Assembly: GCA_963794475.1 (NCBI GenBank)
Contig: CAWCDW010000008.1
Coordinates: 124,001-188,000 of the forward strand
Length of the DNA: 64,000 nt
Origin: GAS188 sp963794475
GTDB taxonomy: Bacteria > Pseudomonadota > Alphaproteobacteria > Rhizobiales > Beijerinckiaceae
Direction of reading: 5' to 3'
Below the pieces are notes generated by a model, which was not told the DNA's origin, did no database searches, and worked only from the letters and a program-made list of their open reading frames with translations. Positions 1-6,791 of the stretch are shown in pieces; positions within the stretch are counted from its first letter, which is position 1, and every line of letters begins with the position of its first letter. Both the position numbers and the translations under genes were made by a program.

Positions 1-1611
1 CGAGGCGTCGAGGTCTTCTCCCAAGGCCGCGCCGAGTGCCGTCTCATAGCCTTTCTCGGCGATGACCTGGTCGAGAATTGGCGGGTATTTCGTGCCCGAC
101 GGCTCGAGCAGCTTGCGCAAGGTGCGCGCCTCGGTCTCGAGACGTTGCGCCTCGCGTTCGGCGGCGGCGAGCGGAACGCGGCCGCGCTCCTCGGCCTCGC
201 GCGCCCTCGCATGAGCCTCGCGCGCGGCGCTGAGCTTCATCTCGCAGGCCGCGAAGATCTCCTCGGCCGCGGTCACCTCGGCGCGCGCGCCATCGAGATC
301 GGCAAGCCGCGATTTTTCGCCCTCGAGCCCTTCGAGATCGCCGAGCACGCGTGTGAGCTCGGCTGCGAGTCGCGCCGCGCGGCCCGTCTCCTCCTGCGAG
401 GCGCGCGCTGCGGCGGCGCGCGCGGCCGAGGCTTCGGCCACGGCCTTTTGCGCCTCCGCCAAGGCGGCATCGCTCGCCGCAAGCTCGGCTTCGGCGACTG
501 AAAGGCGCTCGCGCAGCGGCGCTTCCAACGCCTCGTTGCCGCCTTGCGCCTCCTCGAGCGTCGATACTTCCGCCAGGAGGCGCTTGAGATTGGCTTGTGC
601 ATCGCCGAGCAAAGCCTCGGCGCGATCGATATCGGCGCAAGTTTCGGCAAGCCGCCGTTCGAGCTCGGCCCGGCGTTCCTTCACGCGGCGCTCCTCGCCG
701 TCGAGCGCCTCGCGCGCGATGAAGAGGCGCTGCAAAACCGAAGCCGCTTCGGCCTCGGCTTCGCGCAACGGGGGAAGGGCTGTAGCGGCGTTCGCCTGCG
801 CGGTCGCCGTTTGCGCCTGGAGGTGCGCCGCTTCGGCGAGCGAGGAGGCCGCCAGCGTGAGCGCATGCTCGGCCTCGAGCACGGTTTTCTGCGCTTCCGC
901 CATCGAGATCAGGGCCAGGAGTGCTTGCGTCTTACGAATGCTCGACGCGAGCGAGCGGTATTTTTCGGCCTGTCGCGCCTGGCGCTTGAGGCCGTCGATC
1001 TGCTGGTCGAGCTGGCCGAGCACATCCTCGACGCGCTTGAGGTTGGTCTCAGACGCGTTCAACCTGAGCTCGGCCTCGTGACGGCGCGTATGCAACCCGG
1101 CGATGCCGGCCGCATCCTCGAGGATACGGCGTCGCGCCTGCGGCTTTGCCGCGATGATCTCGCCGATCTGGCCTTGCCTCACGAGCGCGTGCGAACGCGC
1201 GCCCGTCGCCGCGTCCGCGAACAGGATCTGGACGTCGCGCGCGCGCACCTCGCGCGCGTTGATGCGATATGTCGAGCCCTTCTCGCGCTCGATCTTGCGG
1301 GCGATTTCGAGCGTGTCATGCTCGTTGAAGGCCGCCGGCGCGCTGCGGCTCTCATTGTCGAGGGTGAGCTGCACCTCGGCCGTCGAGCGTGGCGGCCGCA
1401 GGTTCGAGCCTGAGAAGATGACATCGTCCATCGCCGCGGCGCGCAGGTTCCGCTGGGCATTCTCGCCCATCACCCAGCGCAGCGCCTCGACCAGATTGGA
1501 CTTGCCGCAGCCATTAGGCCCGACGACGCCGGAAAGCCCGTCCTCGAACAGGATTTCGGTCGGCTCGACGAAGGTCTTGAAGCCCGCGACGCGCAGGCGA
1601 GCGAGCTTCAT
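1..1611 (-). CDS. smc: Chromosome segregation ATPase SMC (N-terminal part, cut by window edge)
   Basis: The first 537 codons of the structural-maintenance-of-chromosomes ATPase, which works with ScpA/ScpB in chromosome compaction and segregation. The N-terminal ATPase head is clear: the Walker A motif GPNGCGKSN lies at residues 31-39, followed by the R-loop region with FSGSN. From about residue 170 the chain is Ala/Glu/Arg-rich coiled coil. Near the window edge (about residue 505 on) it reads like the start of the hinge (PPILDQVIAEKGYETALG). The ATG at 1611 gives MKLARLRVAGFKTF, the usual SMC start. The gene sits downstream of dsbA and dciA, a common order in Hyphomicrobiales. The C-terminal half lies outside the window. 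Confidence 0.96.
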   Translation of the reverse strand, partial: MKLARLRVAGFKTFVEPTEILFEDGLSGVVGPNGCGKSNLVEALRWVMGENAQRNLRAAAMDDVIFSGSNLRPPRSTAEVQLTLDNESRSAPAAFNEHDTLEIARKIEREKGSTYRINAREVRARDVQILFADAATGARSHALVRQGQIGEIIAAKPQARRRILEDAAGIAGLHTRRHEAELRLNASETNLKRVEDVLGQLDQQIDGLKRQARQAEKYRSLASSIRKTQALLALISMAEAQKTVLEAEHALTLAASSLAEAAHLQAQTATAQANAATALPPLREAEAEAASVLQRLFIAREALDGEERRVKERRAELERRLAETCADIDRAEALLGDAQANLKRLLAEVSTLEEAQGGNEALEAPLRERLSVAEAELAASDAALAEAQKAVAEASAARAAAARASQEETGRAARLAAELTRVLGDLEGLEGEKSRLADLDGARAEVTAAEEIFAACEMKLSAAREAHARAREAEERGRVPLAAAEREAQRLETEARTLRKLLEPSGTKYPPILDQVIAEKGYETALGAALGEDLDAS

Positions 1612-1665
1612 GGCTCAAGCACCTCCGTCATCTCGCGACACCAAGGGGGAGACCTTCTCTCCGCG

Positions 1666-2313
1666 TCAGGAGTTGACGATCGGAGCGATGATCTTGTCCA
1701 TGGCCTCAAAGCTCATCTCTCCGTCGTATTTCTTGCCGTTGATGAAAAAGGTCGGCGTTGCATCGACGCCGAGAATCGTTCCGGCCCGCGAACGAACCGC
1801 TTCGACGCCAGCACGAATCTCCTGATTCTTCAAACACTCCTCGAAGCTTTTCTGTGTGAAACCGGCCTGTTTCGTCAGCGCCGCCAAGGCATCGACCGGT
1901 TTCTTGACGAAGGCCCAGTCGTTCTGCTTGTCAAACAAGAGGTCGATCATGGCATAGTATTTATCGTCGCCGGCGCAGCGCGCCAGCATGAAGCCCGCCG
2001 CGGCCAAGGGGTCGAGCGGAAATTCACGCAAGGTGAAATGCACCTTGCCGGTGTCGACATAGGTCGATTTCAGCTTCGGCCAGGTATCCCGGTGAAAAGC
2101 GGCGCAATGGCTGCACGTCATCGAGGCATATTCGATGATGGTGCACTTGGCGTCGGGCGAGCCGAGCCAGACATCGCCCAGCGGACCCGGCATGGCGAGA
2201 TCGGCGGGGGCCGGATCGGCGGCGCGCGCCGGGCCGGGCATAAGCTCGAGGCCCGCAATGCTCGCGAACGCGGTCGTGCCGAGAAAGTGGGTGGCTTGGC
2301 GACGGGTGAGCAT
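1666..2313 (-). CDS. DsbA-family thiol:disulfide oxidoreductase
   Basis: A 215-residue exported thioredoxin-fold protein likely to act on cysteine pairs in the periplasm. Residues 1-32 form a signal peptide with an ARA-AD cleavage site; the TRR near the start hints at Tat export. The active site is CSHC at residues 67-70, and a cis-proline loop (DATPTFF) lies near residue 185. An AAAGGAG ribosome binding site 7 nt before the ATG supports this start. It lies 55 nt from smc and downstream of dciA. In this alphaproteobacterial subgroup the protein is usually annotated only as a DsbA-family thioredoxin, so its redox direction (oxidase or isomerase) is not settled by sequence. Confidence 0.92.
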   Translation of the reverse strand: MLTRRQATHFLGTTAFASIAGLELMPGPARAADPAPADLAMPGPLGDVWLGSPDAKCTIIEYASMTCSHCAAFHRDTWPKLKSTYVDTGKVHFTLREFPLDPLAAAGFMLARCAGDDKYYAMIDLLFDKQNDWAFVKKPVDALAALTKQAGFTQKSFEECLKNQEIRAGVEAVRSRAGTILGVDATPTFFINGKKYDGEMSFEAMDKIIAPIVNS

Positions 2314-2592
2314 GGATGGGCACTCCTTTGAAACTCGGGGATTTCGCTTTTGGCCTCGTTCGAGCCTGATCCGGAAAGCGGCTAGCCGGTTTCCGACGGA
2401 TCATGCCCGTGCAACAGGCGCGAGCCTGATGGCTAATCGACTTGACGCCACCGTGGTCTAGCACGCGTGAAGGGGAGAGACGAGAGCGCGAGCCTTGCGC
2501 GGCTCTCAGGCCTGCTTCCCGCTTTATCGCTTATGCGGTTTTTAGGCCAAAATTGAGTCACGATCACGTGCGCCGAAAAGGGTGCATTGGCT

Positions 2593-3099
2593 TCATCGTT
2601 TCGCCAGCACGAGGGCGCCGAGCTCCGCCAGGGCGAGGCGCAGCGTGTCGTCCGAAATCCCGGCGGCCATTTCCCGGCCTTTCGCCAGCGCCTGGGCGTC
2701 GGGGGGTTTTTTTGCCGGTTTCGGTTCAGCCTTCGAGCTCACGCGGCCTTGGCGAATCGCAAGCTTCCCGGCGCAGCGCCAACCGAAATGGCTGTTGATG
2801 CGTTCGAGAATCACGGGAGCCAAATGCTGGACCTCGAGGCCGTACGCCCCCTCGACACGCATCACCAAGGTGGCGGGCCTTCGCTCATCGACATCCGTCC
2901 GCGCGCCGCGCGGCCATTCGAGCGCGACGGGCTCGCACACCTTGGCGAGCCGCTCGCCGACGATCTCCGGCCAGGCGAGCACCACATCGGCCGCCGCGAA
3001 GCCGCGCGCGGCGAGCGTCTTGCCGAGCGCAGGTGCCAGGAGATCGGCAAGAGGCCGGCCGATCTGGCGCGGCCGGCGTCCGCCAGGTGACTGGGTCAA
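2593..3099 (-). CDS. dciA: DUF721 / DciA-family helicase-loader-like protein (TTG start)
   Basis: A 168-residue DUF721 protein. DciA-type proteins help load the replicative helicase DnaB in bacteria that lack DnaC. An N-terminal globular domain (about residues 10-115) holds the family pattern VVLAWPEIVGERLAKVCEP followed by TLVMRVEGAYGLEVQHLAPVIL. The C-terminal tail is Lys/Pro-rich and then helical. The frame stays open far upstream, but that stretch has no family similarity. A TTG at 3099 with AGGGAGG about 8 nt before it gives a family-like length. The gene precedes dsbA and smc on the same strand. In relatives mutY usually comes before dciA; here a PAP2 phosphatase does. Confidence 0.85.
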   Translation of the reverse strand: MTQSPGGRRPRQIGRPLADLLAPALGKTLAARGFAAADVVLAWPEIVGERLAKVCEPVALEWPRGARTDVDERRPATLVMRVEGAYGLEVQHLAPVILERINSHFGWRCAGKLAIRQGRVSSKAEPKPAKKPPDAQALAKGREMAAGISDDTLRLALAELGALVLAKR

Positions 3100-3149
3100 G
3101 GAGCCGCCTCCCTTCGAGCTTGCAAAGTTACGGGCGCCGGTCCTCCGCG

Positions 3150-3959
3150 TCAAAGCGCGCTGCCTCGCCCGTTTCGTCGCAGCACGGCCCAGCCGACCGC
3201 GAAGATCGAGGCGAGCGTCACCAACACGGCCGCCGCGGCGTCCGACGCGAAATGGCCGCCGAACGCCATGCGGAGCGCCGCGACCGCGACGGTCACAAGG
3301 CTTGCGAGCGCAAGCGCGGGGGCGCGCCACGGCGGGGGCAGGAGCAACGCCGGCGCGAGAAGCCAGGTCGCACCCGCGACCTCGCCGGAAGCGAAGGAGC
3401 AGTTGTGAGCGCAGGCGCCGTCGACCGCATACCAAGGCCGGAAAGCGCTTGCGCCGCCAAATTCGACGATCTGCGCGGGGCGAGGCCGATGCGAGACTTC
3501 CTTGAGCACGCCATTCACGGCGAGGCCGGGCCCGAGAGCTAAGCTCAACGCGAGAAAGAGGAAGCGGCGTCCGGTCAGGATGCCGCCGGGGCGAGGCTTT
3601 CGCTTTCCGAGAAGGAAGGCGAGGCCGCTGAGCGCCAGCACGATTATCGGCAGGTAGTAACCGAGCTCGCGCAGAAGGATGAGGGTCGTTTCCGAGCGTA
3701 GCGCAAAGCCCTTGCTCGCGCCTGCGTAGAAGCCGCGCGCGAGGGCCACGTCGAGTCCTGGAAAGACTGCGGTCGCAAGCATGAAAGCCGCGAGAATGAG
3801 CGCCGCCAGGAAGGCCGCCACGCTGAGCTTGCTCCAACAGGGCAAGGGGAGCTTTCGCGAGCCTTCTGAGTGCGGGCGCGATCTTGCTTCGGCCAATGCC
3901 GTTCCTCGAGCCGGGATGGGTCCAAACGGGTTCACGCCGGTCGCGAAGCCGCGCGACAA
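3150..3959 (-). CDS. PAP2-family membrane phosphatase
   Basis: A membrane phosphatase of about 269 residues, of the type that acts on isoprenyl, phospholipid or lipid A phosphates. Several hydrophobic segments flank the three PAP2 motifs: KEVSHRPRP (motif 1), CSFASGEVAG (motif 2) and RMAFGGHFASD (motif 3). Motif 2 has SGE where the classical family has SGH, so the usual catalytic histidine is replaced by glutamate; I believe a subset of proteobacterial PAP2 proteins share this. The start is uncertain: the longest frame opens with TTG and a GTG at 3935 is an alternative, neither with a good ribosome binding site. It lies 50 nt upstream of dciA on the same strand. Confidence 0.82.
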   Translation of the reverse strand: MSRGFATGVNPFGPIPARGTALAEARSRPHSEGSRKLPLPCWSKLSVAAFLAALILAAFMLATAVFPGLDVALARGFYAGASKGFALRSETTLILLRELGYYLPIIVLALSGLAFLLGKRKPRPGGILTGRRFLFLALSLALGPGLAVNGVLKEVSHRPRPAQIVEFGGASAFRPWYAVDGACAHNCSFASGEVAGATWLLAPALLLPPPWRAPALALASLVTVAVAALRMAFGGHFASDAAAAVLVTLASIFAVGWAVLRRNGRGSAL

Positions 3960-4007
3960 TTCACGGTTATCGCCGAAGGGCGCCGCAAGGCGCGCCCCTC
4001 CCGCGCA

Positions 4008-5786
4008 TCATGTCTTTTTCGCCGTAGCGGCCGGTGCCGGGTTCTCGCCGGCGCGGCCGGACACCAGGAACTCCCAAGGCGAGACTTCGCTGCCGCGCGG
4101 CACGACGACCTCGATCAGGCAAGGCGCATCCGCCGCGATGGCGCGCGCGAGAACCGGCTTCAGCTCCGCGGGGGAGTGCACGCGCTCGCCTTTCACGCCG
4201 AAACTTTCCGCGAGCTTCATGAAATCGGGGTTGACGAGATCGGCCCCGATGACGCGTCCTTGATAGCGGGTTTCCTGATCGCGGCGCACATTGCCGAAGC
4301 TTTCGTTGTTGAACAGCACGGTAACGAGGCCGATGCCGTATTGCACCGCGGTCGCGAGTTCCTGCACCCCGAACATGAAACCGCCGTCGCCGGTGATCGA
4401 GACCACGGCTTTGTCCGGATGGGCGACCTTGACGCCGAGCGCCGTCTGAAAGCCGGCGCCGAGCGTGCCCTGGAAGCCCTCCGACACGTAGGTACGGGGC
4501 GCGTAGACTGGGAAGCTCGTATAGGAGGCAAAGCCCGCTTGGCACAGCTCGGTGACGAAGTAACCGTCGCGCGGCAGCGCATCACGGATCACCTCGAGAT
4601 AATCGACCTGCGGCTGCACCTTGCGCAGGGCCTTCGCCGCCTTGGCCTTCGCGGCGAGAATGGCCTTGCGATTGTCGCGGCGCGGCCGCTTGAGCGAAAC
4701 GAGCGCGTCGAGGAGCGCGCGAGCGCCCGCGGCCGAATCCGCGACGACACCGGCATGCGGCTTCAGCCGCAGCATCTCGGTCGGATCGATGTCGATGCGG
4801 ATGAGATAAGGGGGTGCTTGCGGCCGATCGATGAGGCGCGTCATTCCGGTCCAGCGCATATAGGCCATCTCGGCCCGTGTGCCGATGGCGACGAGCGCGT
4901 CCGTTTCCTCCCAAAGCAGGCGAGCCGCATAGGCCGAGACGCCGAGCGGCTCGGCCTCCGAGACGATGCCGCGGCCGCCACGCATCGCCGACACCGGCGC
5001 GTCGAGCGCTTCGGCGAGCGCGCGCACCTCCTTTGCTGCATGCTGGGCGCCGCTGCCGACCATGATCATCGGGCGCTTGGCGCCGACGAGAAGCGCAGCG
5101 GCGCGCGCCAGGGCCTCGGGGTCGGGATCGGGAGCGGCGTCGAGTCTTGCCGGACCCTCGAAGAGCACCTGCTCGCGACTTGCCATCACGTCCCATGCCA
5201 TCTCGACCGCGACCGGGCCCGGCCGGCCGGAAAGCATGTGCCGGAAAGCCTCGCTCATCACGCGAGGCACGTCGGCGGGCCGCTCGATGCGGGCCGCCCA
5301 TTTGCACAAGCTGCGCAAGGTCCCGAGCTGGTCGGGTATCTCGTGCAAATGACCTCGCCCGCGGCCGATGAATTCGGAAGGGAGCTGGCCGGTGATGCAC
5401 AGCACCGGGGCGCAGCAGGCCCAGGCGGTGGAGATGGCGGCCGTGGCGTTGAGCACGCCGGGCCCCGGCACGACCGAGAAGACTCCGGGCCGACCCGTCG
5501 AGCGCGCATAGCCGAAGGCCATGTAGGCGGTGCCCTGTTCGTGGCGCGCCCCATAGGTCGTGATGCGATCGCTCGCCTGGTAAAGCCCATCGAAGAGCGG
5601 GTACATTTGCGCGCCGGGAAGGCCGAAAACGGTATCGACGCCATTCTCAACGAGCGAGCGCACGATGGCCTCGCCGCCCGACAGCGGAGCATCGTTGCGG
5701 GCACGCGCGCGTTGCGCGCTTGCCTGCCTCCCCGCGCCATTCGCCTTGCCGGGGTCCGTCTTCCGGGTGCTCATCATTTTCTGCAA
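4008..5786 (-). CDS. ThDP-dependent acetolactate-synthase-like enzyme
   Basis: A 592-residue thiamine diphosphate enzyme with three domains: N-terminal pyrimidine-binding with the activating glutamate (RHEQGTAY, Glu83), a middle Rossmann-like domain, and a C-terminal pyrophosphate-binding domain with the Mg motif GDGG to FNNE at about residues 466-495. The fold matches acetolactate synthase large subunit, but no regulatory subunit gene (ilvH) is adjacent and the N-terminus has a basic Ala/Arg-rich extension. A catabolic or uncharacterised carboligase or decarboxylase is more likely than biosynthetic IlvB. The TTG at 5786 has AAGGAG at ideal 6-nt spacing; ATGs at 5777 and 5774 are alternatives. 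It lies 61 nt downstream of an SDR gene, probably co-transcribed. Confidence 0.85.
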   Translation of the reverse strand: MQKMMSTRKTDPGKANGAGRQASAQRARARNDAPLSGGEAIVRSLVENGVDTVFGLPGAQMYPLFDGLYQASDRITTYGARHEQGTAYMAFGYARSTGRPGVFSVVPGPGVLNATAAISTAWACCAPVLCITGQLPSEFIGRGRGHLHEIPDQLGTLRSLCKWAARIERPADVPRVMSEAFRHMLSGRPGPVAVEMAWDVMASREQVLFEGPARLDAAPDPDPEALARAAALLVGAKRPMIMVGSGAQHAAKEVRALAEALDAPVSAMRGGRGIVSEAEPLGVSAYAARLLWEETDALVAIGTRAEMAYMRWTGMTRLIDRPQAPPYLIRIDIDPTEMLRLKPHAGVVADSAAGARALLDALVSLKRPRRDNRKAILAAKAKAAKALRKVQPQVDYLEVIRDALPRDGYFVTELCQAGFASYTSFPVYAPRTYVSEGFQGTLGAGFQTALGVKVAHPDKAVVSITGDGGFMFGVQELATAVQYGIGLVTVLFNNESFGNVRRDQETRYQGRVIGADLVNPDFMKLAESFGVKGERVHSPAELKPVLARAIAADAPCLIEVVVPRGSEVSPWEFLVSGRAGENPAPAATAKKT

Positions 5787-5847
5787 GATCGGCTCCTTGG
5801 AGATTCAAAGAACGCCCCGACATGCCGGGCACGTGTAAGCATCGGCG

Positions 5848-6666
5848 TCACGTCGACCAATTGTGCATGAAATCACCGTAAAGGGTGAGGCCCCCACAGG
5901 CGAAAATCGTCTGGCCGGTAATGTAGGAGGCGTCATCCGAAGCGAGGAAAGCGAAGACCGCGGCCATCTCTTCCGCCGTTCCGGCTCGCCCCATCGGAAT
6001 GTGGCGCTCCACCCGCGCCTTCGCCTTGGGGTCGTTGCGCCAGGCGTCGTTCATGTCGGTGAGGATGGCGCCGGGCGCGACGGCGTTCACCCTTATGCCG
6101 CGATCGGCGAATTCGAGCGCGAGCGTGCGCGTCAGATTGGCAAGGCCGCCCTTGCTCAGCGAATAGCCGAGGAAGCCGGGCTTGGGAATGATTTGATGCA
6201 CGCTCGAGGTGTTGATGATCGCGCCACCTTCTTGCCGCGAGAGGAAATGGCGAATGGCCAGTTGAGCGCAATGAGCCGCGCCCAAAAGATTGACGCCGAG
6301 CACGTGCTCGAGCCCGCGTGGGTCTGGCGCATCGCCCGGAAGCTCCTGCTGGATGCCTGCGTTGTTCACCAGGACATCGAGCCGGCCGAAGGCCTCGAGC
6401 AGCGCTTCGAACATTGCCTCGACGGCGGCAAAGTCCGACATGTCGGCGCGCGTGACGAGATGGGGCCGCTCCCCATGCCCGGCCTCGCGGCTCGCCGCGC
6501 GCGCCGCCTCCAGCGCCTTGCGGGCTTCTTCCTCATGGCTTGCGTAGTTGATCGCGACCGTCGCGCCTTCCGCCGCGAAGCGTTCGGCGACGGCGCGCCC
6601 GATGCCGCGCGATCCCCCGGTGACGAGCGCGCGGCGGTCGAGAAGGCGGGCGGGAAGAGCGGTCAT
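5848..6666 (-). CDS. SDR-family oxidoreductase (glucose 1-dehydrogenase-like)
   Basis: A 272-residue classical short-chain dehydrogenase/reductase. The cofactor-binding motif TGGSRGIG is at residues 16-23, NNAG at 101-104, the catalytic serine at about 154-155, and the YxxxK pair at Tyr168/Lys172. The motif VNAVAPGAILTDMN follows in the expected place. It most resembles the glucose/sugar 1-dehydrogenase branch, but the substrate cannot be set from sequence. It is the first gene of a minus-strand run into the ThDP enzyme 61 nt downstream, so the two may act in one pathway. Confidence 0.88.
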   Translation of the reverse strand: MTALPARLLDRRALVTGGSRGIGRAVAERFAAEGATVAINYASHEEEARKALEAARAASREAGHGERPHLVTRADMSDFAAVEAMFEALLEAFGRLDVLVNNAGIQQELPGDAPDPRGLEHVLGVNLLGAAHCAQLAIRHFLSRQEGGAIINTSSVHQIIPKPGFLGYSLSKGGLANLTRTLALEFADRGIRVNAVAPGAILTDMNDAWRNDPKAKARVERHIPMGRAGTAEEMAAVFAFLASDDASYITGQTIFACGGLTLYGDFMHNWST

Positions 6667-6791
6667 GGTCGTGGGCCTTGCCTGTCGCTTGCGTGCCTTA
6701 CGTCTTCGCCTTGCCTGTCGTGCTCAGCGAACGCCGACGGCTCGGACGAGAAGGTCACCCATGCCACTTGGCTCGCGGGGCGCGCATGGCC

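Noticed and set aside
44..640. Arg-rich frames opposite or inside smc
   Set aside because: They are out-of-frame readings of the smc coiled coil; no family pattern and extreme Arg/Ala/Ser composition.
3100..3837. N-terminal extension of dciA to a 414-residue protein
   Set aside because: The extension overlaps the PAP2 gene on the same strand in another frame and is an Arg-rich shadow; the TTG at 3099 has a good ribosome binding site.
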